Shown: positions 1 to 9,286 of the stretch, piece after piece | How positions within the stretch are numbered: the first letter of the stretch is position 1 | Layout of the letters: each line of letters begins with the position of its first letter | From: UBA8752 sp965659115 | GTDB lineage: Bacteria > Bacteroidota > Bacteroidia > Flavobacteriales_D > Sanyastnellaceae | Assembly (NCBI GenBank): GCA_965659115.1 | Contig: CBFHUP010000003.1 | Coordinates: 15,083-79,082, forward strand | Direction: 5' to 3' | Length of the DNA: 64,000 bases | The notes under the pieces: generated by a model | What the model was told of the DNA's origin: nothing | Databases searched by the model: none | The model's input: only the letters and a program-made list of their open reading frames with translations | Translations under genes and position numbers: made by a program

Positions 1-1
1 A

Positions 2-2986
2 ACGTCCCGGCGGTTTGCTGCGCCAGGTGAGCTGGAGGTGACTGCTTTGGATTACGACCGGGATTTTGCCGCGGGCCGGGATTTTGTGCGCATTGAAGGT
101 GACCGTGCTTTTTGGGCCAGAGAATGGTTGGCTGCAGGAACGCCCGTGGAGTGGAACATGGTGCATTACGATGTCCAGTTGATTGGAGGGGTGGCATTGC
201 ACAGGGGCAAAGTTGCTGAGATGCAGACGGGTGAGGGAAAGACCTTGGTGGCGACACTTCCTGTTTTTCTCAATGCCCTGACCGGGCGCGGTGTGCATCT
301 GGTGACCGTCAACGATTACCTCGCGCGGCGCGATGCAGAATGGATGGGGCCGTTGTTCCAATTTCATGGACTGACCATCGACTGTATCGACAAGCACCAG
401 CCGAATTCCGAAGATCGCCGCAATGCCTACAAGTGCGACATCGTTTATGGCACCAACAATGAGTTTGGTTTTGATTACCTCCGGGACAATATGGCCATGC
501 GGCCCGATCAGCTGGTGCAGGGCAAGCATCACTATGCGATCGTCGACGAGGTGGACAGCGTACTGATTGACGAAGCCCGGACTCCGCTGATCATCTCAGG
601 GCCAACCCCCAAAGGAGACGAGCACGAGTTCGACGGACTCAAGCCCAAAGTGGTGCAGTTGGTCCAAAAGCAACGCCAAGCGGTCAACGGTATGATCACG
701 GAGGCCAAGAAAAAGTTGGGAGCCGATGGCGCCGACAAAGAGACCACCCGCACTGGTGGCTTGGCTTTGTTTCGCGCCTACCGCGGTTTGCCCAAGACCA
801 AGTCGCTCATCAAGTTCATGAGCGAGGAAGGTGTCCGTCAGCAGTTGCTCAAGACGGAGGGCTACTACTTGCAGGACAACAAGCGCATGATGCCCGAGGC
901 CGATGAGGAGTTGTTTTTCGTGATTGACGAGAAGCAGAACCAGGTCGAGTTGACAGAAAAGGGCATCGCCACGCTGACGGCGAACATGGAGGACGATCAG
1001 TTCTTCACGATGCCAGACGTGCCTTCGACCCTGGTCGAAATTGACGCTTCCGATGCTTCGGATGCGGTCAAACAAGAACAGCGAGAGGCCTTGTTTCGCG
1101 AGCAGGGGATCAAGTCGGCACGCCTGCACACCATGAACCAGTTGCTCAAGTCGTATGCCTTGTTCGAAAAGGACATCGACTATGTGGTCATGGACAACAA
1201 GGTCAAGATCGTAGACGAGCAGACGGGCCGCATCATGGAGGGCCGGCGCTATTCCGATGGTTTGCATCAGGCGATCGAGGCCAAAGAAGGGGTGCGCATT
1301 GAGGCTGCGACCCAGACCTATGCCACCATCACCTTGCAGAATTATTTCCGCATGTACCACAAGCTCGCGGGCATGACGGGTACAGCAGAGACCGAGGCCC
1401 AGGAGCTGTGGGACATTTATGAACTGGACGTCATGTCCATTCCGACGAACCGGCCCATTGCGCGATTGGACGATGACGACTTGGTATTCAAGACCAAGCG
1501 GGAGAAGTTCAATGCGGTCATTGAAGACGTGGTGAAGCTCAGGGATGCAGGGCGTCCTGTTCTCGTAGGTACCACTACCGTGGAGGTCAGCGAACTGTTG
1601 AGCAGGATGCTCGACATCCGCAAAATCGAGCACCAGGTGCTCAACGCGAAGCGGCACCAGGCCGAGGCGGAGGTCGTGGCCAAAGCGGGCATGCCTGGGG
1701 CGGTGACCATTGCAACCAACATGGCGGGTCGGGGAACCGACATCAAGTTGGGTGACGACGTCAAGGCTGCAGGTGGCTTGGCCATCATCGGTACGGAGCG
1801 GCACGACAGCCGGAGGGTGGACCGTCAATTGCGCGGCCGCTCAGGCCGTCAGGGCGACCCCGGAAGCAGTCAGTTTTATGTGAGCTTGGAAGACGACCTC
1901 ATGCGCCTATTCCAAAGTGAACGGGTGTCCAAGATGATGGACCGTTTGGGCCACCAAGACGGAGAAGTGATTCAGCACTCCATGATCACCAAGTCCATTG
2001 AGCGCGCTCAGCGCAAGGTGGAAGAGAACAACTTTGGCATCCGCAAGCGCTTGTTGGAGTATGACGATGTGATGAACAGCCAGCGCGAGGTGATTTACCG
2101 CCGCCGCCGCAATGCTTTGCATGGAGAGCGTCTCAAGTTTGACATCTCAGGCATGTTCTATGAGCTCTCGGATCACCTTATTACCGAGTTTGGGCCAGGC
2201 AAAGATTTCGAAGGGTTGCGCATCCGCAGCTTGGCGGACCTGGGGGTTGACCCTCCGTTCTCATCGGATGAATTCGGCATGGGCAATCCCGACGCCCAAT
2301 CTCAGTCGTTGCACCATGTGGCCGAAACCCACTACCACGACCGCATGAAGTCGCTGGCGACCCATGCTCATCCCGTGATTCAGCGTGTATACGAGGACGA
2401 TTCTAACCAATTCGTAAACATCGCTGTGCCCTTCACGGATGGCCGACGAAACCTGCAGGTTTTGGCCAATATTCAAGATGCCGTGGACTCCTCGGGCACC
2501 ACGTTGGTGGACGAATTGGAGAAGACGGTCGTGTTGGGGGTGTTGGACCAACTCTGGAAAGAGCACTTGCGCAACATGGACGACCTGCGTTCCAACGTGC
2601 AGCATGCCCGCTTCGAGCAGAAAGACCCATTGCTCATTTACAAGTTCGAGTCATACGAGCTGTTCAAGGCGATGGTGCAGCGGATGAATACGGATGTGGC
2701 CAGCTTCTTGCTCAAATGTCAATTGCCGAGCCAGCCAGATCAGGTGAAGCGCGCCCCCGGTGCACGGCCCCAGCAGCCCGCCCGCGTGCAGACCAGCAAG
2801 CAAGGCGTTCAAAACCTGAATGAGCAGCGCCTCGCCGCTGCCCGTCAAGGCGGTGGCGGAACGACGGGAATGCCCGCTCCTCCGCCTCCCAAAACCGAGC
2901 CAGTGCGCGTAGAGAAGAAGACGCTTCCCAACGAGCCCTGCCCCTGTGGCTCTGGTAAGAAGTACAAGAAGTGCCACGGCCTCTGA
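2..2986 (+). CDS. secA: Preprotein translocase ATPase SecA (5'-truncated by window edge)
   Basis: SecA is the cytoplasmic motor that drives unfolded preproteins through SecYEG. The frame is open from base 2, so the GTG at 38 is not the start; roughly 130-150 N-terminal residues lie outside the window judging from Bacteroidota homologues. Visible in order: Walker A in AEMQTGEGKT, the VTVNDYLARRDAEWM motif, the DEAD-like DEVDSVLIDEARTPL, a preprotein-crosslinking domain carrying an insertion of the Bacteroidota kind, TGTAETEAQE, the GRGTDIKLG and QLRGRSGRQGDPG helicase motifs, the helical scaffold, a proline/glutamine-rich linker and the C-terminal zinc motif CPCGSGKKYKKCH. The zinc motif usually serves SecB and lipid contacts. 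No frameshift is seen. Confidence 0.97.
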   Translation, partial: TSRRFAAPGELEVTALDYDRDFAAGRDFVRIEGDRAFWAREWLAAGTPVEWNMVHYDVQLIGGVALHRGKVAEMQTGEGKTLVATLPVFLNALTGRGVHLVTVNDYLARRDAEWMGPLFQFHGLTIDCIDKHQPNSEDRRNAYKCDIVYGTNNEFGFDYLRDNMAMRPDQLVQGKHHYAIVDEVDSVLIDEARTPLIISGPTPKGDEHEFDGLKPKVVQLVQKQRQAVNGMITEAKKKLGADGADKETTRTGGLALFRAYRGLPKTKSLIKFMSEEGVRQQLLKTEGYYLQDNKRMMPEADEELFFVIDEKQNQVELTEKGIATLTANMEDDQFFTMPDVPSTLVEIDASDASDAVKQEQREALFREQGIKSARLHTMNQLLKSYALFEKDIDYVVMDNKVKIVDEQTGRIMEGRRYSDGLHQAIEAKEGVRIEAATQTYATITLQNYFRMYHKLAGMTGTAETEAQELWDIYELDVMSIPTNRPIARLDDDDLVFKTKREKFNAVIEDVVKLRDAGRPVLVGTTTVEVSELLSRMLDIRKIEHQVLNAKRHQAEAEVVAKAGMPGAVTIATNMAGRGTDIKLGDDVKAAGGLAIIGTERHDSRRVDRQLRGRSGRQGDPGSSQFYVSLEDDLMRLFQSERVSKMMDRLGHQDGEVIQHSMITKSIERAQRKVEENNFGIRKRLLEYDDVMNSQREVIYRRRRNALHGERLKFDISGMFYELSDHLITEFGPGKDFEGLRIRSLADLGVDPPFSSDEFGMGNPDAQSQSLHHVAETHYHDRMKSLATHAHPVIQRVYEDDSNQFVNIAVPFTDGRRNLQVLANIQDAVDSSGTTLVDELEKTVVLGVLDQLWKEHLRNMDDLRSNVQHARFEQKDPLLIYKFESYELFKAMVQRMNTDVASFLLKCQLPSQPDQVKRAPGARPQQPARVQTSKQGVQNLNEQRLAAARQGGGGTTGMPAPPPPKTEPVRVEKKTLPNEPCPCGSGKKYKKCHGL

Positions 2987-3068
2987 AGCTTCCGTAGCCA
3001 TCCGAGACGATGGGCGCTACACCTGGCAACCTGGAACGCGTTCGGCCATCCGTTCGGCCAGTTCTGAG

Positions 3069-3752
3069 TCAATGGATGGCGTCGAGCAGGGTCACAAAGC
3101 CCAAAGGCCCTTGCCAGTGCTGACGGATGGCGGTATGCGCCCGCTCCAAAGTGCTGCCTGTGGTGACCACATCATCTACAATCAACATCCCATGGAGGGT
3201 GTCGAGTTGGAGTGCGGGGGGGGGTAGCCAGGTGAATGGATTTTTACCGTGAGTGAGTCGCTGTGCCCTGTTCATTTTGGTCAAGGAGACCCCTGCTTTA
3301 GGGCGAGACAACAGGTTCATGGTGTTCATGTGCGTCAAGGCCGACCAACCGGAAGCCAGCTGCTCGCTTTGGTTGTAGCCGCGTTGTCTTTTGCGTCTCC
3401 AATGCAAGGGGATGGGTACGACAGACCAATGGGCACAGGACGGCATGTGTGGTGAGGCTGTGAGTTCACGGGCCATGGTTTTTCCAAGTTCCTTTCCCAA
3501 TGTGGCGTTGCCACCGTATTTGAGGTGGTGCACGAGCCGGCGTTCTTCGGGGCCGGCCATGCGCAGCCAACTCACGCCAAAGGCCCAGTCCAGGCGCCCG
3601 CCAAAGCGCTGTGTGCTGGAAACTGAACTTCTGGTCCACAGAAATTCGCAGGGGCCGCACCATGCGGGCTCATAATGGGCCAGCGGTGTTTCGCAGGAGG
3701 CACAGCGCCTCGGGAAAATCGCTTGTGCGATGAGGTTCCATGGTGCAGTCAT
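3069..3752 (-). CDS. comF: ComF-family phosphoribosyltransferase-like protein
   Basis: A 227-residue protein of the ComF/GntX family, which is linked to DNA uptake in some bacteria, although the enzymatic role is not settled. I chose the ATG at 3752 because the protein from there opens with the family's Cys-rich zinc segment (CASC followed by CGPC near residues 16-38); the reading frame stays open a further 94 codons upstream, but that part is low complexity and overlaps the divergent DUF72 gene. The phosphoribosyltransferase signature MLIVDDVVTTGST sits near the C-terminus, and RKRQRGYNQSEQLA is the typical ComF mid-segment. It converges on secA with an 82-base gap. No other competence gene is in the window. 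Confidence 0.88.
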   Translation of the reverse strand: MTAPWNLIAQAIFPRRCASCETPLAHYEPAWCGPCEFLWTRSSVSSTQRFGGRLDWAFGVSWLRMAGPEERRLVHHLKYGGNATLGKELGKTMARELTASPHMPSCAHWSVVPIPLHWRRKRQRGYNQSEQLASGWSALTHMNTMNLLSRPKAGVSLTKMNRAQRLTHGKNPFTWLPPPALQLDTLHGMLIVDDVVTTGSTLERAHTAIRQHWQGPLGFVTLLDAIH

Positions 3753-3823
3753 TCGGGCAAGGTGGGCCGAACGGAGCACGATGCGGCGCAGGGTTTGTCC
3801 GCACAGCGGCTTTCTTTGTGGAC

Positions 3824-4738
3824 GTGAAATACGGCAAGATTCCAGAGGAGGAGCAACAGGAACGGCTTCCAGGGGTGGACTTCTCCTTGCCAGAGGACCA
3901 TCCCGAAACGGCCGCAGGTTTGGCTTCGGGCAAGGGCCGTTCCTTGGAGGTTCGAGCGGGAGGAACCATGTGGACCATTCGCCCTTGGCGCGGTACTGTA
4001 TATCCGCAGAAGGCGCCGCAGCGCACTTGGCCAACCCACTATGGCCGGTCGTTTGGCACCATTGAGCTCAACGCTACGCATTACAGAATCCACCCTCCAG
4101 AGCGGATGGCAGAATGGGCCGCAGCCATGCCGGATGACTTTCGGTTTTGTCCCAAATTCCCCGCGATCATTACCCATTACCGCAGGTTCAATGATTGCGT
4201 CGGACCTACTGATGATTTCATAGCGGGACTGGACGCACTCGGGCCCAAAAGGGGCCCGGCGTTTATGCAGTTGCCGCCTCACTTTTCGCCCAAGCATGCA
4301 GACCGGTTGATGGCCTACATCCAGACTTGGCCTCGGGCATTTGAGGCCGCGGTAGAGTTCCGTCATCCGGGTTGGTTTGCCCCGGAACCAGAATGTGTGC
4401 AGGCCGTTGAATCGGTGTGGGCGGCCATGCGGGAAAGGGGCATGGGTGCGGTCATCAGCGATACCGCGCTGCGCAGAGATGCGGTGCACATGCGGATGAC
4501 AGCGCCTTTTTTATTGCTGCGCTTTGGCGGATACGAGGGCCATTCCAGCGATGAATTGAGGCTCAAAGCTTGGTGCAGCCGCATCCAAGCTTGGCATGCG
4601 CAGGGCTTGCATGATGTGCACCTTTTGGTGCACCAACCCGACAGCATCAGGACACCCGAAACGTGCCGAATGTTCTCCGAATGGGCAAAAGGCGAACTGG
4701 GAATGGAGGTTCGGTCGCCTGCCCCTGCGCTTTTTTGA
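3824..4738 (+). CDS. DUF72 family protein (YecE-like)
   Basis: A 304-residue DUF72 (TIM-barrel) protein of unknown activity. The core starts near GTVYPQKAPQRTWPTHY and runs through IELNATHYRIHPP, CPKFPAIITH, AFMQLPPHFSPKH, VEFRHPGWF and VHLLVHQPDS. Bacteroidota members carry an N-terminal segment of the type KYGKI ... DFSLPEDHP; here that segment begins at a GTG at 3824, so I start there rather than at upstream in-frame codons that run into the divergent comF gene. A weak promoter-like box TTTCTTTG (3811-3818) lies 5 nt before this GTG. The exact start is uncertain by a few codons (3818 is also a GTG). Confidence 0.85.
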   Translation: MKYGKIPEEEQQERLPGVDFSLPEDHPETAAGLASGKGRSLEVRAGGTMWTIRPWRGTVYPQKAPQRTWPTHYGRSFGTIELNATHYRIHPPERMAEWAAAMPDDFRFCPKFPAIITHYRRFNDCVGPTDDFIAGLDALGPKRGPAFMQLPPHFSPKHADRLMAYIQTWPRAFEAAVEFRHPGWFAPEPECVQAVESVWAAMRERGMGAVISDTALRRDAVHMRMTAPFLLLRFGGYEGHSSDELRLKAWCSRIQAWHAQGLHDVHLLVHQPDSIRTPETCRMFSEWAKGELGMEVRSPAPALF

Positions 4739-4793
4739 CGCTTCTTGACGCGAAGCAGGTTGGAGAACCGCCGGCACTGTCGAACTTCGAACC

Positions 4794-5303
4794 ATGGCTG
4801 CTGCTTCTGCATTTGACCCCAAGGCACCGCGCCAGGTGCGCTACGACCAGTTGGACGTGCAATGTGCAGCGCTGCTGTCGGACCCAGATCACCTGGCGAA
4901 CCAAGCCAATTTTGTGGCTTTGATACAGATGGCCTTTGAATGGCATTGGGCGGGGTTTTACCGAGTGTTGAACGGTGAGCTTGTGCTGGGCCCATTTCAG
5001 GGTCCTGTGGCGTGCACGCGGTTGTCCAAAGGTCGAGGGGTATGTGCGGCAGCATGGTCGCGCAATGAAGCGGTGTTGGTTCAAGACGTCGCTGAATTTC
5101 CGGGACACATCGCGTGCAGTGCAGAAAGCAGGAGTGAATTGGTCCTGCCTGTCAGGGATGCGCAGGGCGTGGTGCGCGCTGTGTTCGATATCGACAGCGC
5201 AGAGGTGGGTGATTTTGCGCAAGAAGACGCAGACCGACTGCAGCGCCTCATCGATGCCATGGGCAGCAGGTTGATTGAAGACGCTCCTTCTAGTCATGAT
5301 TAG
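4794..5303 (+). CDS. msrC: Free methionine-(R)-sulfoxide reductase (GAF domain)
   Basis: A 169-residue single GAF-domain enzyme that reduces free L-methionine-(R)-sulfoxide with thioredoxin. The three cysteines of the family are present: Cys74 (in GPVACTR), Cys84 (GRGVCAAA, the equivalent of the E. coli Cys84) and Cys108 (FPGHIACSAESRSE). WHWAGFYRV and LVLGPFQGP near residues 51-70 and the FDIDS motif near residue 133 complete the signature. It is a cytoplasmic oxidative-stress repair enzyme. The stop overlaps the start of the downstream lipoprotein gene by 8 bases, which suggests co-transcription. Confidence 0.93.
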   Translation: MAAASAFDPKAPRQVRYDQLDVQCAALLSDPDHLANQANFVALIQMAFEWHWAGFYRVLNGELVLGPFQGPVACTRLSKGRGVCAAAWSRNEAVLVQDVAEFPGHIACSAESRSELVLPVRDAQGVVRAVFDIDSAEVGDFAQEDADRLQRLIDAMGSRLIEDAPSSHD

Positions 5304-6963
5304 GCGGGTTGACAAGGCGATGGCGGTGTGTGCCGTGCTGTGGATGACAGGATGCGCACAAGTGGGTTCTCCCGATGGTGGAGGACGCGACGAAGAGGCC
5401 CCTCAAGTTGTTTTGGCCGACCCCCCCTTTGGTACCGTTCGGTTCGACCGCTCAGAATTCATCTTGGAGTTCGATGAGTTTGTGCAGCTTCAAGATGCAC
5501 GGCGTCAGATGTTGGTGTCGCCTCCGCTTCCGTCGCTGCCCAAGGCCTTGGTGCGGGGAAGGAGTGTGAAGGTGGAACTGGGAGACAGTTTGATGCCAGA
5601 CCGCACCTACATCGTGCAGTTTGGCGATGCCGTGCGCGATTTGCGTGAAGGCAACGTGGCCAAGGGTTTGCAATATGTATTTACCACAGGGGATGTCTTG
5701 GATTCTGGCCGCGTCGCCGGCCGTGCCGAAGACGCCTGGTCTGGTGAAGCGTCGGCGGGCACGCGTGTTTTGCTGTTCGACGGTGGCCTGCCAGAGGGGG
5801 TGTTGGACGCGGGCTTGCCCGATTCCTTAAGGCCATTGCCGGATTATGTGGGGCTAGTGGACGACAGTGGGCGTTTTGATGTGGGTTTTTTGCCGATATC
5901 CTCGCTGGGTTGGATGGTGGTGGATGACGTCAATGGCAATTACCGCGCCGATCAAGGCGAAGCTGTGGGGTGGAGTTCAGAAGCCATCCAAACGGTGACA
6001 GATAGCGTGGGCTGGGCCCACTTGTTGGCCGCCCCGCCTCTGATGTTGGACGCGCCTCCTGCTGTGGCTTCGACTTATTTGTCGGGGGTGCTTGTGGATT
6101 CATCCGGGTATTTCCGGGCGGCCATTTCCGGACTCGATGCCGTGCGCGAGGGTCCCGATGGGCTCACCGATGCAGACATCCGCAACTCGGTAGCCCTGAC
6201 CGGGCCCGATGGTCCGGTCGATTTTGAATTGGAAGGTGACAGTGTTTGGGCCTCGTTGCCGGGATATGAGGCAGGTGAAGGTGGCCCTTGGTTGTTGCAG
6301 CACCTGTCGGGCACCGATACGTTGGTGTTTCGCGAGGTGTTGCCCAACACTCCGCCTGTCCCTGTTGGTGCGGTGGAACGGTTTGCCGATCGCGGGGGAC
6401 ATTTCAGGGTCAGGTTTGCGCCGCGTCCTGTGGTTTTGGATACGGCGATGTGTTCGGGAATGGTGGTCATGGACGGGGATACGTCAGACTTGTCGCCTGC
6501 GCTGTTCATGTTGGACGGGAACCGCTTGGATGTTGGTCCATTGCCTCAAGGATCCACGGTGGCCTTGACCATAGAACCTGGAGGTGTCCAAGGCGTGGGT
6601 GGATTGTCAACGGACACCTTGGAGTGGCGGGTATCGGTCCGGTCTTCCTCGGACTACGGTGCCATTCAATTGCTGTTAGACAGTGCTGCCAAAACCCAAG
6701 AAAGTGAGGTCATTTGGTTGCTGTTGAATGGTTCAGGAACCCCTGCGAACCGGGAGTTGAACGCGGCGGGGAGGTTTGAAGAACTGTTGCCAGGACGGTA
6801 CCGGTTGGTGATGATTTGGGACGAAAATGGCGATGGAAAGTGGTCCGGGGCCCGTCCCGCAGAGGGCCTGCATCCGGAGCCTGTTTACAGATGGGCCGAT
6901 GAAATTGACATTCGCGCAGGATGGGAGGTGGAAATTGCCCCTGAGTTTCATCCACGGCCTTGA
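5296..6963 (+). CDS. Lipoprotein with Ig-like domain (Bacteroidota type)
   Basis: A 555-residue predicted lipoprotein. From the ATG at 5296 the protein has a short basic N-terminus, a hydrophobic segment and the lipobox MTGC, followed by AQVGSPDGG, a typical opening of this Bacteroidota family (SbsA-type Ig-like domain, then beta-rich repeats). An in-frame ATG at 5275 exists but would bury the signal in front of a longer, less typical N-terminus and overlap msrC by 29 bases. The Ig-like part holds DPPFGTVRF, then FDEFVQL and LMPDRTYIVQFGDAVRDL. DVNGNYRADQGE near residue 215 and DENGDGKWSG near 518 look like calcium-binding Asp-rich loops. Function unknown; probably cell-envelope. Confidence 0.8.
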   Translation: MIRRVDKAMAVCAVLWMTGCAQVGSPDGGGRDEEAPQVVLADPPFGTVRFDRSEFILEFDEFVQLQDARRQMLVSPPLPSLPKALVRGRSVKVELGDSLMPDRTYIVQFGDAVRDLREGNVAKGLQYVFTTGDVLDSGRVAGRAEDAWSGEASAGTRVLLFDGGLPEGVLDAGLPDSLRPLPDYVGLVDDSGRFDVGFLPISSLGWMVVDDVNGNYRADQGEAVGWSSEAIQTVTDSVGWAHLLAAPPLMLDAPPAVASTYLSGVLVDSSGYFRAAISGLDAVREGPDGLTDADIRNSVALTGPDGPVDFELEGDSVWASLPGYEAGEGGPWLLQHLSGTDTLVFREVLPNTPPVPVGAVERFADRGGHFRVRFAPRPVVLDTAMCSGMVVMDGDTSDLSPALFMLDGNRLDVGPLPQGSTVALTIEPGGVQGVGGLSTDTLEWRVSVRSSSDYGAIQLLLDSAAKTQESEVIWLLLNGSGTPANRELNAAGRFEELLPGRYRLVMIWDENGDGKWSGARPAEGLHPEPVYRWADEIDIRAGWEVEIAPEFHPRP

Positions 6964-7023
6964 TTTGAACATCCGCGCTGTGCGATGTCTCACGGCCCGC
7001 TAAAGGCGCTAATTTTGAGGCAT

Positions 7024-8604
7024 ATGCAGGCGAAATCCTTCTTTTCCCACATGCTGCTCACTGCGGTTGTTGTGTGGATGGGCCAATTGGTGGTCCATGC
7101 CCAAGACCCCTGTGTATCTACAGGGGCTGGATTGCCTTACGTCAGTACCAACCCGAATTATGTCTGCGAGGCCTTGGATGCCTTTGTCTACATCAATGTG
7201 GCTCAGGCGTATGCTGACCCCAACGATGCTGCTGCGGAAAACTTCAATTTCAGTTGGTACCCTTATGATTTGCTGGGCGGAACCAGCACGCAGAGCTTCA
7301 ACATGATGTTTGACAGCACCATTACCATTTGGTGTGTGGCCTTGGATTTGCAGAACAATTGCACCTGGACAGATTCCATCGAAGTGCAGGTCCAAGAGGG
7401 GGTGAACATTGGCCTTCCCGATGATACGTTGGTGTGTGATTTGGATGGGTTTACCCTGCAGCCTTCGGCCGAAGCTCAGGCGATGACCGGCGTGACTTGG
7501 AATTGGGAGCCGTCGCTGATGTTGGTGGGATCGGATACGCCAACGCCGCAGTTGATATTGGATGTAGACCAGTGGTACTATGCCACGGCCAGTGCGGGTC
7601 CTTCGGGCCAGTGCGCCTATGAAGACAGCATTTTTGTGACAGCCAATGTGGCACCCATCGAACTGGGGGTCGACCAAGAGCTGTGTGAAGGCGAAACAGC
7701 ACCTCTGGATTGTGGATTGGATGCAGGGTTGGAAACCTTGTTGTGGAGTACAGGCGATACCGTGGCTTCCATTGTGGCTGATACCACAGGTGTGTATTGG
7801 GTGACAGCCGTAAACGCTGAGGGGTGCGAACGTACGGATACCGTGAGCATCAGCATATTTGACAACCCCGTGATTGCCCTAGAAGCTGGGGGTGCGGCGT
7901 GTGAAGGCCAGCCCGTTACATTGACTGCCGCGGTGACCAGCGACACTACTGTTGCCGGTGTGGGGTGGTCCAGCGGAGAGGCAGGCTATTCCATTGAGGT
8001 CACAGGACCGGGGACCTATGAAGCGATCGCTGTGGATTTGACCGGGTGCACAGGAACGGCCTCTATTTCTCCTGTATTTCTTCCTGCACCAGTACCACAA
8101 TTGGTGAGCGATACGGTTTTGTGCTTGGAGGAGGATGGCCCCATTTGGCTCGATGTGACCCAGCCCGATGTGGCTTACATGTGGTCTGATGGAAGCACGG
8201 GGTCTGGTATTTTGCTCTCTACAGAAGGCGTGTATTCGGTCACTTTGACGTTGCTTTCAAATGGATGTCAGGACTCTGCAAGCATCACGCTTACCGACTT
8301 TTGCCAGCAGGACAGCGTGTATTTCCCGAGTGCCTTTACCCCGGATGACGACTCGGTCAATGACGAGTTCGGAGGCTATTCTGAGGCTGTGGGGAGTTAC
8401 CAGTTGGTGGTGTTCAACCGATGGGGCATTGAGGTGTTCCGATCCGAAGACCTGGGGTTTCGCTGGGATGGCCGGTTGGAGAGTGGAGAGTTGGCCCCAG
8501 GGGGACTCTATGGCTACCGCGCGGTGTGGCGTCCCTTGCGGGATGACGGAACGTCTTTTGGGGGTTTCCTCGAAAAGGTGGGTGCAGTGACCCTTATTCG
8601 TTGA
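7024..8604 (+). CDS. Secreted protein with T9SS type B (gliding-motility-associated) C-terminal domain
   Basis: A 526-residue exported protein. The ATG at 7024 gives a clean signal peptide (hydrophobic core LLTAVVVWMGQLVV, cleavage after VHA). The body is a run of PKD/Ig-like beta domains with paired cysteines and the repeated type VLWSTGDTVAS ... TGVYWVTAVNAEGC and WSDGSTGSGI. The last 90 residues, from VYFPSAFTPDDDSVNDEF through VFNRWGIEVFRSED and a WDG motif to LEKVGAVTLIR, are the CHU_C / type B T9SS sorting domain. It is expected at the cell surface. The last 11 bases overlap the convergent K+-channel gene. Confidence 0.9.
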   Translation: MQAKSFFSHMLLTAVVVWMGQLVVHAQDPCVSTGAGLPYVSTNPNYVCEALDAFVYINVAQAYADPNDAAAENFNFSWYPYDLLGGTSTQSFNMMFDSTITIWCVALDLQNNCTWTDSIEVQVQEGVNIGLPDDTLVCDLDGFTLQPSAEAQAMTGVTWNWEPSLMLVGSDTPTPQLILDVDQWYYATASAGPSGQCAYEDSIFVTANVAPIELGVDQELCEGETAPLDCGLDAGLETLLWSTGDTVASIVADTTGVYWVTAVNAEGCERTDTVSISIFDNPVIALEAGGAACEGQPVTLTAAVTSDTTVAGVGWSSGEAGYSIEVTGPGTYEAIAVDLTGCTGTASISPVFLPAPVPQLVSDTVLCLEEDGPIWLDVTQPDVAYMWSDGSTGSGILLSTEGVYSVTLTLLSNGCQDSASITLTDFCQQDSVYFPSAFTPDDDSVNDEFGGYSEAVGSYQLVVFNRWGIEVFRSEDLGFRWDGRLESGELAPGGLYGYRAVWRPLRDDGTSFGGFLEKVGAVTLIR

Positions 8605-9277
8605 CCTCGAGAAACCGGTTGACGTCGCCCAAGGTCCCAAAGACCACCAGGGTGTCGGTTTTTTCGACCACGGTATCGGGATGGGGAATGCCGATCAGGT
8701 GCTCCTTGTCTTCTCCCCCTTCGTCATAAGTGCGCCGAATGGTGATCAGCCTCAAGTTGTACCGGGTGGTCAGGTCGATGTCGCCCAAGCTCCGGCCCAC
8801 AACGCCTGCGGGCGCTTGAATTTCTGCGATTTCGTAATCGTCGGGCAGCTCTAGGAATCCGCGCAAGTTTGGATTCATCAAACGCTCAGCAACGATGCTG
8901 GCAAACTCGGCCTCTGGGGCGAGGATTTCTTGAACGCCCAAGCTGCGCAGGATGCGTTCTTGGTGTGGACCAGATGCCCTTACAATGACACGGGGGATGC
9001 CCATGTCCAAGAGGTTGAGTGTGGTCAGCACTGTCGCTTCGAAGTTGTCTCCAATGGCGACAACGGCCGCGTCCATCTCGTCGAGCTTTTGACTCCGCAA
9101 GGCCTTTTGGTCGGTGGAGTCCATGGTGATGGCCAAGGCGATGTCATCGGACACCTCCTCGACCTTTTCTTCCACGCAGTCGATCGCGAAGACTTCTGCC
9201 CCTCGGCCAGCCATTTCCAATGCAATGCGGGAACCGTACTTACCGATTCCGATCACGACATAGCGCATGCTCTTCAT
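8594..9277 (-). CDS. TrkA/KtrA-type potassium channel gating subunit (RCK domains)
   Basis: A 227-residue cytoplasmic regulator of a Ktr/Trk potassium uptake channel. The N-terminal Rossmann fold has VVIGIGKYGSRIA (GxGxxG), the acidic end of strand 2 in FAIDCVEE, and VAIGDNFEATVLTTL, all of the TrkA_N/RCK_N type. The second half (from about residue 140) is an RCK_C ligand-binding domain with VVGRSLGDIDL. Its channel partner (KtrB/TrkH) is not adjacent. The start could be ATG 9277 or ATG 9268; a weak box TAAATTGG (9282-9289) lies 4 nt before 9277, supporting the longer form. It follows kynU on the same strand at a 9-base gap. Confidence 0.9.
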   Translation of the reverse strand: MKSMRYVVIGIGKYGSRIALEMAGRGAEVFAIDCVEEKVEEVSDDIALAITMDSTDQKALRSQKLDEMDAAVVAIGDNFEATVLTTLNLLDMGIPRVIVRASGPHQERILRSLGVQEILAPEAEFASIVAERLMNPNLRGFLELPDDYEIAEIQAPAGVVGRSLGDIDLTTRYNLRLITIRRTYDEGGEDKEHLIGIPHPDTVVEKTDTLVVFGTLGDVNRFLEVNE

Positions 9278-9286
9278 GGGACCAAT

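Noticed and set aside
596..1828. A 410-codon open frame on the minus strand inside secA
   Set aside because: It is antisense to conserved SecA motifs; such frames arise from the strong codon bias of a GC-rich gene.
3039..3060. Direct repeat of CGTTCGGCCA after secA
   Set aside because: Only 10 bases, two copies, no terminator or attachment-site context.
3753..4034. N-terminal extension of ComF by 94 residues
   Set aside because: It is low complexity, overlaps the divergent DUF72 gene, and the family starts at the Cys-rich segment after ATG 3752.
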